A DNA stretch of 64,000 nucleotides, from NCBI GenBank assembly GCA_950295325.1, contig OX485806.1:50093169-50157168 (forward strand), given 5' to 3'. The notes under the pieces are model-generated. The model made no database searches and was not told the DNA's origin. It saw only the letters and a program-made list of their open reading frames with translations. Within the stretch, counting starts at the first letter, position 1. Every line of letters starts with the position of its first letter. Positions 45,801 to 58,560 of the stretch are shown one piece after another. Position numbers and translations under genes: made by a program. This DNA is from Polytrichum commune. Taxonomy: Eukaryota > Streptophyta > Polytrichopsida > Polytrichales > Polytrichaceae.

Positions 45801-48800
45801 GTCTCACATAACCATACCATTTTCCACTTGCAAAAAATGCCTAAAGGTAATCAAGGTCAAATGGATCTGGTGAAAATGATGAATGTCAATGAAATGGGGA
45901 CTTTATAGACTTGGTGCATTCATTTGCATGAATCAAAAACATCATTTAATACTTATTATTAATAGTCATGTTCAACCCCAAACTTATTGTAGTAACAAGT
46001 ATTTGGATATTTTGAAAAATTGACAACGCCTTACATTCGATATGGTAGTCGACTACAACCATGAAAACAAACCAAAAATTACGTACACAAGGACAACTAT
46101 TGGCTATTAAATAATTGACAGCGTTGCATCAACTTCATTGAGCTGCCCATGTTGATCATTTAATAACAGTTGATAGGGTGGTTGACATGGTTTAACTGCA
46201 TTTTAACAGTTGATTGTCTTGGTTGATTGCAACCTATTAGTCGATAACTAAGTTGCAATTATTTTCTTTGGTGGATTACCCCTTGGAGTTGACCAAAGGT
46301 TTTTCCATCTTGATCATTGGATGCGACTGCATCCAACAATCGTGATAAAAAAAGACCTTTCCCATGGGGTTTTAGATCCTTCCAACCTGTATGTCGGGTA
46401 GAAGGTCTCATTTGATGTCACTTCTAACCAACCCTCCTCAAGTGGAACGTTGGGGCCTAGCATACTAGCATACTTTGCATTATGTACAAAACATGATAAA
46501 AAAACATTGGAACACCAATGGCAGGGTCAACTCTTTGCCAAATTTGGATTGGATTTTGGGGCATTGAGTTGTGGATTCCACCATTTCGGCAATTTGTGTT
46601 TGTGAATGTAGTTCTACACAAATAAGGCAAGTTGTAGAATGCCATGCTCATGGCCACCTCAAATTCCCGAGATGTTTTGAAATATTTGGGCTTGCCCATT
46701 ATCACAAAGGTCCATTGTTATTGTACGAAAATGTGTTTCCCAAACACAATTTTCTTCTATTTGGTTAATTTGGAGAAAACATGTTGAACGTACATAGGAA
46801 TTGTACGAGTTTTCCCTCTTTACCAATGTGGGCTTCATGAAGTCCTACCCTGCCTCCCCCATAAGAATTCTCATGGAGGCTTCTGAACTTGTACCATTTT
46901 TTAACGCCATTTTATTTGCCTAATTGACCTCTTTATTCACAATAAGGTTCATCTTGGGCACAAGTTTGTTGATCTTGTGCACTATGTTTTTTTTTTTTTT
47001 TTTTAATGTTGAATGAAATTTTTTTAATCAAATAATAGAACGGATAAACCAATTTTGGTTTTATGAAGGCAATCTTGGGATGATTCCAAAACCATTTCAT
47101 TGTTGGCACAATATAGAGGATGCACATTGCCACTCTCCATCTCTATTTTGTTGAGATGCTACAACATCTCCCTATCTAGGGGTCTCACTTGTTTGAATGT
47201 TGATGTCTAGCACATTGCCATCCCCGTGTTGGGATTGATGTATTCCCCTATCTATTGTTTCTTAAACACCTCATTCCATTTGTTCCACATAATTCCGAAG
47301 GAAGTAATCAAATAGATATTTTTAGCAAATCCAATTATTTTAGCATTTGTGGTAGGCATTGTCGAAAGAGCTGAATTTGTTGATCATCTTGTATTTGAAG
47401 TCAAGTGTACAACAATAAAATGGACTAGCCACAAAACTTACACCTTTACATGATCATTTCTTGTGGGGACAAAACTCAAAAAATTAAAACAAAATGTAGG
47501 AATGAGGTTTTGTGCAGTTGCTTGAAATTGTACTTACTTCCAAATTGATGTTTTGGTGCTTGGTGATCTGTTCCTCAGAGGTCTGATGTTGAACCTTCAC
47601 ACCTACTCGGGTGCCATGATATTCATTATCCAAGAGGCTTGGATATGTCACTCAGTCTTTTGACATTGAGCCTTCCACACCTTTAGCATATTTTGTAGCC
47701 TGTTGGGATCATTCAAATTATTGATATGCTAGACTTTCTTGGCACATTGTGTTCACCATCAATCAATGAAAAATATTTTTTCTTAAGGTTGTTCCACATG
47801 TCTAGTGTGGGCATCTTTGACAAGCCTTGGGGCATGACAACAATTGTTTGCCTATCATCCTTGATTTTCTCACCCATGATTGGGTGATAATCCAATGTAT
47901 GTAATCGTTTTTCTTTGCATGTACAAGTTTTGAGAGGTGGGATTGGTTGATGTTCACATCAAACTTCAACCTCCTACCGATGAGAAAAAAATAATTATAT
48001 TTTATAATGAAAATGGCAACTATCTTTTAGATTTCATCCGCATCTATTCTTTGCCCATGTTTCAACATCTTCAATTCTAGATAGAACTTCACATCAGTCA
48101 TGCCCAATTTTTTTGTCGTTTTCTTCAAAGGTGTGTTTTTCCTACTATTGGAAGGCATGCCCATGTTTGTTTTATTGGGGCCATCCGTTGTGGAATTTTT
48201 CTAAACACCACTATGGTTTGTATTGGGTTAGATTTCATGAAGATCCCACACTCTTGCTCCATGGCCTACTCACTCTGGGTGAGTGGGTTTTGATTTTTTT
48301 TAGTTTTGTCTTATTAAGGGCATTATTGGCAAGCTTGAATTTTTGAAACATGTTGGCCACCCTTGAGTTGGTAATGGTGTTTTATATGAAAAATGTCTCG
48401 GGTTTGATAACGTCCTCATATACACAATTCTACCTTGCATAAGCATTACCAAATGCCTTAGTGAATTGGTCCATGATGATGTGGGTGATCTCAAACGTAA
48501 ATTTCTTTAAAATGACATTTACGTACTCCACCATTGCTTGCACCAATGAAATCTCCCAAGATGTCCATGTTGGGCACGTGAAATTTTTGTGACTCTCCAC
48601 CTTCAAAACAAAAAAGATTTTATATATTAGACCTTCATTACTTAAACAAACCACTTCATAACGTTGTCAATCTACGGCACATAAGGTGCATCCTAGGGAG
48701 TCTTGTGCACCGCTGAGATTTGGTTGGGCACCAACTTGAACCACCTTTCATTTGGGTTCCTCTTCAACACCGTCCACAAAGGCTCACCAATGTTCAGTGA

Positions 48801-51800
48801 ATGTGTAATTGGTTTCAGACAGTCAACCAAAACCATTGCCGCCTAAACTGATTTTGTGTCACTATTGATGTTAAAGTGATTGCATTCTGGAAGAATTCAA
48901 ATACAAAAAAATTTCCTCCATAATTGGATAATAAACCATTTAACAATGGCAAAGCTTAGGTATGTGGATCACTCGGAAAGACACAACCAAAATTTATCAT
49001 TGTGAACTGTTTCATTCTATTACCATCAGGGAGGATAGACTTTGGCAAGCCATTCTTAACATAGTATTTTTTGGTTAACCGATTGAGATCAATAGCATGA
49101 TTCAATTTTTTTCACATCTTTCAATAATCTACCATTTCACAATGGCAAAATTTAGGTATGTGGGTCCCATAGAATGATATATACAATGTATGTTGTTGTA
49201 AAATGTTTAATTATATTGCCATCATAAGGCAAAGATTTGGACAAACCATCAAAACTTATTATTTTTTCACTTGATCAACCGAAGCAACTTGTAGATGGGA
49301 AGATACAAAGAACCATTCAACAATATCAAAATTTAGGTCTACTGATCAAACTTTTAGATTGATTAGCATACCATAATTTAACATTGATATTAGATTGCCA
49401 TGGAATGTTTCTAAAGAAATGTTTGAGTTGGTCAATGCAAATTTCTCAAAGATATCACATCAAGAATGAATAAGTTTGCAATGTTAGATTTTTTACGATA
49501 ATTTTTTTGATTCGCATACACAAGTTTGATACCGAAAGTTGTCACATTTTATTGGCATTTTGGAAATCGGTCAACCAATCAAAAAATAATTCCACCAAAT
49601 TACTATCCATTAAATGAACTACATCGTTTCTCCTAGTTGGCACCAAGTTTAGTCTAGATTTTTTTTAAAGTTTGAATGATAGAAATAATATTGTCATTTT
49701 AGTTAATTGATACAAAAAAGTTAATTTTTTTGTTTTTGGGCTTACTCTTTTGTTGTCCACTGTGTGGTTTTTAAATGTATAAGATAGTTTTGTCAATAGT
49801 TTCGGTTGACCCCCCATAACTATTGGTGGTTTGGGTTTCTAAGTTTTGGGCTATGAACCAAAACTAATTTTTTTGTTAAAAATTTTCATGGTTCCATCAG
49901 TAGTTTCATCGGCCACTCAAAGATCATATAATCTAAGGTATTTTTTCTTGATTTTATAAAGTTTTGTATCCAATTTTTTTCATAATTTAATTGCATTTTG
50001 GTGAAAATGTTATTCCAAAAATTTGGTCAACTGCTCAAAACCAAGTGTGAGTTTTGCTCCCTTTGTCTCTCTCTATGAATATTACTCTCTTTGATTTTTG
50101 TCATCTTCTTTCATTTTCTCAAGCTCCCACTTTTTTGCTTTTTTTTTGTTGCTTTATTTTGTCTCTCTACCTCAAGTGGCACAATATTTCACAGAGGGAG
50201 AGAGAGAAGATAATGAAATTGGGGTTTAGCCTCTCAAAAACATACCTTTCCTCTTTTGCCTCCTTTTCATGAGAAAATTATATTGCATGTGGGTTTAGGT
50301 TTTAGGATTTATAAAATTTAATGGTTTTTCTACTTACCCCATCAACTCAAATAAGGTAGTTCAATGATTACCAAAAATAAAACCAAAAATGAAATGAGCT
50401 TACCATTCTAGACTAAATAATTCACACAGTTGGAGAAACATATATGACCATTTCATGAGGATGTGAATGTTAATGAAATACAACTAGCTAGTCATGGAAA
50501 CAAAGTTTGAGAAATTCTACATCCTACCAACCTAGTGTCATGGGTGATGGATATTTTGATGAAAAATAATTTGGTACATGAAATTCATGGAAATATTATA
50601 AATTCTCAATTTTCAAAGATTCTTACAAGTAATGACAAATTTCAGTTTTGCCAACACAAGACATGCAACCTCACCTCCAACCTTTACTTATAAAATAAAA
50701 CCAATCTCACAACACGGTCCACCATTTCTTGCCAATGTGCTCCCACGTGCTAATCATTGGCTAGGCGCACCTTTGTCATGTCCAATTGGATTGAAAAGTT
50801 GAAGCCATGTATAAAGTTTTTTCATGGACTTGCTTGCTATTTTTGGCATATTAGTAGATGAATTAACTACCAATTAGGGCATGTTTATATTGAATCAAGG
50901 TTTTGTATTTGCATTATAATTCATTCTCACAGGTACCAACTTAGCCTCAAAATTCCACTCTGAGCCAATCCAATCATCTCTTAAAACCTCGCCGTCCAAC
51001 CTCTAATCATAAAATAAAACCAATTCCACAATATGGTCTGCAATTTTGTTCCAATGGGTTCCCACGCATACATTATGAAACTGAAAGGGAATTTCTTAGA
51101 AGTATACTTTGTAGCAAATATAGAGACTAAAATCCTATCCATGAAGCAAAAAAATAATTAAGGGTGCTAAAAATTCCTCAGAGAAGTATAAATAACTATC
51201 TCTTCAAAAAATTAGTTTTTTATATTTTTATCCTCCTCGAGCTCATGGAACATTTTTCAAAGGAAAGAGTATAAACAAGTATGTGTACACACCATGCTCA
51301 TGCCCTTGTATTCCACCGTAGCATACAGAGGGTTATGGTTGATGGACCAAAACCGGCCCTTAATAATATGTGTGGAGGTTTTAGTCGGTCAACTAAAAAC
51401 TTTACTAGAATAATTGGTGTACAAATATTAGTCAGCCAATCAAAACCTTGACCTTAGTATTTTGTGTAGGTTATAGTCAATTGATCCAAACCCTGATTGG
51501 TGTGCAGATTCTCATCATTGCCAACTTAATATATCAACCAACAAAAATATAGTACCCATTGATCAACGTCTATTGTTTGGTTTGACTTAGTATTATATGA
51601 GTTACCTATGCATACAAAGAGTTTAGACCTAGTCACTTAGTTAAGGATCCCTTTTTTTTTTGCTTAATTGCTCGAAAAATTTAGTACATGGAATTCATTG
51701 TTTCAATTGTTTTTTTGTTATGTATAGTCATACTATTCATGGAGGGGATCAATGGGAACATGGATTGGTCCACAAAAGAAATGGTGGATGTTTTTTTGTT

Positions 51801-52067
51801 TGGAGAATAAAATTGAAATTGTTGGAAAATGATGAACACCGTGGATCATTCCTTTGCAATACTCTAAGGAGACTCACAATGAAACATCATATAAACTTAT
51901 AGTTGCTTAAAAATATCATGCCTCGTTAGTATGCTCAGTCAAATTCAATTGGATATGAGCTTTGTTCCGTTTTGAGCATCACAACTGTTTAGAAATTTTG
52001 AATTCATCATCATCACCCGCATATTTGGTAGCCATCTTTCTTTCAAAGTGCTAGCTCACAAACATAA
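39858..52067. other. Long AT-rich region without recognisable genes
   Basis: About 12 kb with A/T homopolymer runs (for example poly-T at 46987-47003) and only short open segments on both strands. None shows a motif I recognise. By position it could partly be the decayed inside of the minus-strand LTR element whose 5' LTR and primer site are at 52068-54311. Confidence 0.45.
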
Positions 52068-52083
52068 CCTTGCTCTGATACCA
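52068..52083 (-). other. Primer-binding site of a minus-strand LTR element
   Basis: On the minus strand the bases two positions after the LTR end read TGGTATCAGAGCAAGG, complementary to the 3' end of initiator methionine tRNA. This is the best-kept such site in the window and fixes the LTR end GTTGCGACA. Confidence 0.8.
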
Positions 52084-52489
52084 CATGTCGCAACGCTTTG
52101 CTAGAACCCCTTAACTATTTAGACCATTTGTCAATTTAGGCAAGGTTCGTGAGGGATAACCCCTCACATTCCACCCATGTGAATGGTTAGCTCCCAATAC
52201 TGTGGACCTCTTAGCCCATAAGAAGGGAACCAACCCTCTTACTCATGCATTTAAAAATCTCCCTTTAATTGATAACCAATGTTTAGATGTGGATTTCCAT
52301 TCATGAAAGTCCAATCTTAAGTTGATCATCGCGTTGTTGGAGCAACACTATAATAAACCAAACCATACTAGGCAAATATGCCCTCACGTTGGGCCAACAC
52401 TCATGGAGGCCATGTTGTTCGGCCTTGGGTGGGTTTGCCTGACCATGCCGCCTCACCCATATAAGTCTCTAGGACTTTGGATAGGACCT

Positions 52490-53730
52490 TGTGAGGCCAA
52501 ACCACCCACCCTTATGCGTCGTAGTCCGGGTGAGGGCATGTAGCTCACATTCAATGCCTATGGCATCCTTCCCCTTCAACCTCCTCAACTTACACCACAC
52601 TCGACATCAATATTGGCACACCAATTTATTCCATAATGGAAGTACAAGCATTAACAAATGCTTTCCTCTACCCATTCCCTCTTTCCTACACTCCCTCATA
52701 ACCCAACACTAAACCCCTACCTAAGTCTCACTTTCCTAAGGCCACGATCTTGCCCTTTGTGGCCCCCAAATCTATAAAAAATCTAATTTACTAACCTAGT
52801 TCTTCACCATTTGTCTAATTAATTGTTCCACCCCTTAAAGCACCCCTAATGCTAACTGCTTCCCCCTTTCTCTTCCGTTCAGTACCGGTATTGGGACCGG
52901 GAAATTGCCCTGTTTGGCTCGGGGACCAGCCCGTCATCGCCCGTCACTGGGTCGGCGAGGGCTCCAGGCCCAGTTGCTAGTCTCTCCCGCACTTGCCTTC
53001 GGCTGCATCAGCAAGCCTCCCCGCACTCAATCTCAGATTCAAGGGAACAGTCACCTCCGCCTGCGGCTGCATCAGCAAGCCTCTGTCGCATTCCATCTCA
53101 GATTCAAGGGAACAGTCACCTCCGCCTTCGGCTGCATCAACAAGCCTCTTCCGCATTCACCCTTGGCCATATCAGCTAGCCTCTCCGCATTCCATCTCAA
53201 ATTCAAGGGAACAGTCACCTCCGCCTTCGGCTGCATCAGCAAGCCTCCCCGCATTCAATCTCAGATTCAGGGGAGAACCACATTCGCCCTTGGCCGTATC
53301 AGCTGGCCTCTCCGCATTCAATCTCAGATTCAAGGGGATAGCTAGGGCCTTCCTGGTTCCTCCTCCTCCGAGCCAGAGCACACCTGCCGAAGTGAGCTTC
53401 TCGGTCCATCATCCCCCTTCCTCACACTGGACCTGCACCTATCCTCAAAAACCCCGGGACCCCCCCAGAATGGGCAGGGGTGTTGCCTAATTCGAACTCT
53501 AAAACCCTGCCTCTACTTCCCGCGGCTTAAACACACCTATTCCTAATTTAATCACCCCCCCTCATTAACTCTAACCATTTCATAACATCAATTGCACACA
53601 CTTAGCGTAAGGCTAAAAATCCAGTCCCATTCCAAATTTATATTTTGAATAGATAAAATAAAACCACAATAAAATCCTAATAAATTACTAAGGGTTTAGC
53701 AACACATGTGGGCACCATTGTGGGCTCACA
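52490..53730 (+). mobile_element. TGTGAG...CTCACA repeat-family member inside an LTR
   Basis: It starts TGTGAGGCCAAACCACCCAC with GCGTCGTAGTCCGGGTGAG and ends ACACATGTGGGCACCATTGTGGGCTCACA, 1241 bp long. It splits the LTR between ...GGACCT and CCCTTACCCCACC. The duplication is imperfect (GACCT/AGCCC). TG...CA ends with a short inverted repeat suggest a solo LTR of another family. The interior holds a GC-rich minisatellite. Confidence 0.65.
52995..53340 (+). repeat. 64 bp GC-rich minisatellite
   Basis: Copies of a unit with GGCTGCATCAGCAAGCCTC and ATCTCAGATTCAAGGG start near 53001, 53065, 53130, 53165 (a shortened step), 53229 and 53292. Spacings are 64, 65, 35, 64 and 63 bp. The repetition keeps two plus-strand frames open (52905-53345 and 52993-53490), but these look like by-products. 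Confidence 0.85.
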
Positions 53731-54393
53731 AGCCCTTACCCCACCGTCAAGAAACCCTTTGTCTCTCTCCCAAAGGTTGCGGCCAAGTAGACGTTTTTCC
53801 TTAGCTACTAGGGTTAGACGCCCCTAGCAGCTTCAGACCACCATAACTTCTTCTCATGATCTCTCAAGCAATCAAGCGACCACTTCATCGACATCTATTC
53901 TTTTCATACATGCCAATGAACTCCTCATTTGTTTCATTTATGCAAGAATTCAGGAAGTTATGGCTGCTCAACCCTTGGCAGCCCTAGGCTCCACTCCTAG
54001 GTCGCTGCTATCCTAGGGCGTTGTCCCTAGGCATCGTCGCACTAAATTGTCATATCTCCTAGCTCACACCTCTGATTAAGGTGTTTTTGAGCATTTTAGA
54101 ATTCAGCCGCCATAAGCTACTCATAGCTCATGGCGTTATCGAGTGACTCCTAATCTCTATGGGTGGCCTGCGTTTCCAATGTCCGGGGCCCTCACCCACA
54201 CTAAGATCATTTGGGCTTTCTCACCAATGATGCCACAAATCCCAAATGTCATTTCGGGGTCCCCTTGTGCCTATGGTATTCGAGACACTCCTCACGGAGA
54301 GGTGCATGACAATATTGAACTAGAGCCACATGTAGAGATTCTGCTATGGACTGTATATGTGGAGCCCATTGCCAGAAATTTTGAGCTGCCATA

Positions 54394-57300
54394 TAACACA
54401 ACTTTTGCTAGTGTCCCTACCTATGTTGACCAATTCTCATTTCTAGCAAGGATGACAAATGCTTTCACATTGCACGCATGTAAATTAAAAGCTTCCAATG
54501 TCTTGGACCTCCTAGCTTAGAGATGGGTGACCAACCCTCCTACATTTCCATTGGGGACATTTCCCTTAGTCAGTAGCCGATGGTAAGTATCAGCCTTAAA
54601 CCCCCACCCTTGTGCTTCGTAGTCCGGGTGAGAGCCTAAGATTCACATGTGATTGATTGATATGGACTAGCACATGTGGTCATCCTCCAATACTCCACAA
54701 GACATATAATAAGTCCACTTCTTTTTATTCTTTTGGCATAAGTTTGAAGCCTTGAGAAACACTCCACAACCTCATGCTTATAGCCAACACACACTTCCTA
54801 ATACATTCTTAATCCTAGCAAGAAGCCATCACTACTCTAATGAGTTTAATTATGTCCTTCCAAGCTGCAGCCACATCAGCTAGGCCTTTAATCTAGCTAT
54901 GCCCTTACTATCTTAATTGATTACTATCCCTAATTTATGAGCCTAGTGATCCACCAGATGATCTTCGGCAGCAAACTCGGCCATTGTTGACCCAGCAGCC
55001 TACTTTAATGAACTCAGTCCCCCGTTCACCCCCTGCTGTACTCGGAAATCCTTCCCTGGTTCAGCAGTTACAAGAGCAACTTTGCCCTCTCCTCTTGTGG
55101 TCTCGACCTTCACTCCCACTCTAGCTCCCAGAGTGATCATTCACTTCAATGTCCAACCTGCGATCGAAACCAGGCCCAAAAGCCCAATTGTGAGCACTCA
55201 ATTAATTCCCAATCCTGGAAATAGAGTTCCGATGGTCTCTGCCCACCTAGCAGTTCGAGAGGTTCTCTCCAGCCCGTATTGACTTGTCACATGCTCTGGC
55301 AATTGTGCCTCTGCTTTGATCTGCCGAGGTAGGATGTCTTACAGAGGAGGCTCAATATTTCCCCTTTCCACTCGCCCATCTGTTTGGTCAGTTCCACTTT
55401 GCGAATGTCATCACCGAGATTAATCTAGCCCTCACCCAATCAGCTGAAGCCTCGTTGGTGGTGTTACACTCTGTTTTGCTAGGTTGACCCTGCGATTCAA
55501 AGTTGATGTTGCGGCATGGACCTGATGCCTACACACGGGTAGGTCACTCTAAGGCATTTTTGTGCACCACGTGCGGCTGGGGTTTTTTTTGTTTTGGGGC
55601 TATTTACCTTCAAGGGTTGATTTAAAGCCTCCCTATAATTACTTAAATTTCAAAAATGGCCCATTTGTTTGCACCCTTCCATTACTTATATTGTCCAAGT
55701 CACTGCAATTTTTTGTACTCTATATTCCTTTTAAGTAATAAAAGCTAATCTACTTCCTAACGCATTGACGAGTGTTAAGGGAAACAATGGAAACAAAGAA
55801 GGGTGCAAACAGTAATATCATTGCAAACAAAGCTATGAAGAAAAGACATAGGAGACCATAGCAAACATACTAAACATACCTTCTAGGATCCTTATCTTCA
55901 GCCCCTATATTAATTTTACAAAAAAATAATGGCCCACATTTTATGTCCATCTAACTTACTTATAATGGGATTGTCTACATTTAATGGCCCCTTCATTATT
56001 TGGAATTCCTTTATAATTTTTATTTCAAATGATTTTAATCCTCTCTATATTATGCCGCACATCGTTTTTAAAATGCACTAAGTGACCTACCCGTGTGCCT
56101 ACATTGTCTGATGACCAGACCTGCAACTCCAATTTGCCTTCCGAGATCACAAAATCTTGACTCCCTGCTATTGGTAGACACCGCTACCGACAAAGAGCTT
56201 GGATCTCTGATCATCCCAACTCCGACCTTGCCTCTGGCTTCAACCCCAACCACTTCTGTTCGCAGCCCAACGACTTGGTTGTGGCCTTGCCGCAGATCAC
56301 ACTAATGCCAACTTCTTTTCCGTGAGCTACTTCCTCCCAGTAGAGCACCGCAAGCACTGTCGAAATTCAGCCCAGAGGCCAAGCTAGCCTCTGAGCCACC
56401 TCCCCTTCCTACTTCCACCTGCTTAAGCATCAGCTCTCTCCATTCCCCATTACCCAGACAAGCCATTAAAATCCTCCTAGCTGCTGCACCCTTCCCTTTG
56501 CCACAGTCTCAATCCATCCATTCCTTTAGCGCCGCAAAAATCCAGCACAGCTTCCGCATGCTCGAGCCAACCTCACCGTCCGAGAGAGAGAATGCCCTGC
56601 GGCCTACGCAACCATTACAGGTCCAGAGGTCCGGAAAATGCTAGGGTGAGCAGTGCTCCCCCCTTAAAATGAAGAGTAGCAAGCTCCATTCTGATTAAGA
56701 TGCAACCCAAATCCACTAAGCCTAAGCCCCTAAGCCTAATAAACTCACAAACTAATTCCCAAGCAACCCTTCCTATCCTTCACACCATAAAGTGCCCCCA
56801 TTCTAGCCTAACATTTAAATTGCCCTACAACTCAACCCCACTCTTTTTATGATTTCAAGTAATTTATGAAATATCCAATCCTAAGTTTTAATGGCCTTCT
56901 TAGCTTAAGAACACATGTGGCCATAGAATTTGGGCTCACAGTAAGATGTCAACTTTCATCCATTAAAATCGACTCTTGAATTGATCATCGAGTTGCCAAA
57001 ACAACATTATAACAACTCAAATCACACTTGGCAACTATGCCCCCGTGTTGGGCCAATGTTCGTAAGGCCGTGCCGTTCGACCTCGGGTGGGTTGAGCCGA
57101 CCACGATGCCTCGCCCATATAAACTTCCAGGACTTTAGGTAAGGCCCCTACTCCACCATCAAGTATCATTTAGTTTCTCTACAAGGATTGGGGCCAAGCA
57201 AATATTTTACCTTAGCCGCTAGGGTTAGAAGCCCCTAGTAGCTTCAAACCACCATCATTTCTTTCCACAATGTTGGATGCTATCAAGCAACCATTTTATT

Positions 57301-57689
57301 GACAAATACTCTCTGCGTAAATTCCGATGGACCATATAAGCATTGTATTGAAGAAGTTATGTTTGTTTAAACTCCGGCAATCTCGGATGCTATTCCCAGG
57401 TTAGTGTTGCTCCAAGGTATTGTCCCTAGGCAGTGCCTCACTCAAAGTGCCATATCTCCTAGCTTACACGTACCTTAAATTGAGGTGTTCTTGAGCATTA
57501 TAGAGTCCCAACGCTATAAGCTATCGTAGTTGATGATTTTTCCCTTGTGATTCCTAGTTTCCGGGACCTTCATTCACACTAAGATCACTTGGCCCATTTC
57601 ACCAGTGGCATCACAAGTCTCGGGTATCACTCCGGGGTCCCCTTGTGCCCATGGTGTTGCAGGCACTCCTCATGGATAGGTGTGCAATA
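54394..57689 (-). repeat. Gypsy-family LTR (minus strand), interrupted
   Basis: It starts at 57689 (TATTGCACACC, decayed TGTCGCGCACC) and ends near 54394 (GTTGTGTTA), followed by a decayed primer-site-like TATGGCAGCTC. It is interrupted at 54589-56940. Only about 82 bp separate it from the next minus-strand LTR at 54311. Confidence 0.75.
54589..56940 (+). mobile_element. TGTGAG...CTCACA repeat-family member with 5 bp duplication
   Basis: It starts TATCAGCCTTAAACCCCCAC (decayed TGTGAGGCC...) with GTAGTCCGGGTGAGAG and ends ACACATGTGGCCATAGAATTTGGGCTCACA, 2352 bp long. It is flanked by an exact 5 bp duplication, GTAAG at 54584-54588 and 56941-56945, within an LTR. No protein is recognised. Confidence 0.75.
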
Positions 57690-58560
57690 GAGAGGGCCCA
57701 AGTGATTCTAGTGTGGGTGAGGGCTTTGGGCATTGAGAACGCCTCACACCCATGGGGATTAAGAGTCACGAGGGTAAGGCAATAAGCTATGAATAACTTA
57801 TGGCATCCCGATTCTAAAATGCTTAAAAATACCTCAATTGGAGGTCTTAGCTAGGAGATATGGCAATTTTAGTGGGGCTATGCCTAGGGACAGCACCCTA
57901 AGCCAGTAGTAACTTGGGAGTGGTGCCAAAGAGTGCCAAGGTTTGAACATCCATAACTTTCTCAATACTTGGCAAGTGAGGTATTGACACAAATAATAGA
58001 TGTAAATGGAGTGGTTGTTTGTTAGCATGAAAGATCATAGGATGAAGTTATGATGGTCTGAAGCTGGTAGGGGCACCTAGCCCTAGCGGCTAAGGGTAAA
58101 TGATTACTTGGACCCAACTCTTGTAGAGAGACTAAAAGATACTTGACAGTGAGGTAAAGGCCTTCCCTAAAGTCCTAGAAACTTATAAAGGTGAGGTGGC
58201 ATGGCCGGCTAAACCCACCTGAGGCCGAACGACACGACCTCCACGGGCATTGGCCCAACGTGGGACATAGTTGCATAGTATGATTTGGGTTGTTATAGTG
58301 TTGCTCTGGCAATGCAACAATTAACTAAAGATTGGACTTTGATGGATGGAAATCCACATCTAACCATTGGTTACCGATTAAGAGGAGAGTCCCGAATGCA
58401 AATGTAAGAGGGTGGTTCATCCACCTATGAGCTTCAAGGGTCTGCAATATTGGGAGGTAGTCATTCGCATGGTGGAATGCAAAGGATAAGCACTCGTGAA
58501 CTTTGCTAGAATTTGAAAATGGTCAAGATTATTAAAAGACACTAGCAAGGGTTGCAATAG
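57690..58560 (+). repeat. Gypsy-family LTR (plus strand)
   Basis: It starts at GAGAGGGCCCAAGTG, so it lacks the first 95 bp or so, and ends near GCAAGGGTTGCAATAG. It is joined head to head with the minus LTR that ends at 57689. Confidence 0.8.

Larger units (their letters stand above)
52086..54311 (-). repeat. Gypsy-family LTR (minus strand), interrupted
   Basis: It runs from TGTCATGCACC (54311) to GTTGCGACA (52086), about 985 bp once the insertion at 52490-53730 is removed. It is the same family as the LTRs at 1852 and 6284 and is followed by a good primer-binding site, so it served as a 5' LTR. Confidence 0.8.

Noticed and set aside
40000-52000. Many short open frames in the AT-rich stretch
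   Set aside because: None has a recognisable motif, repeated splice pattern or composition unlike background. They are what chance gives in AT-rich DNA.
52905-53490. Two overlapping open frames of 146 and 165 codons
   Set aside because: They follow from a 64 bp GC-rich tandem repeat. No known domain, no splice or start context, and they lie inside a non-coding repeat-family member.
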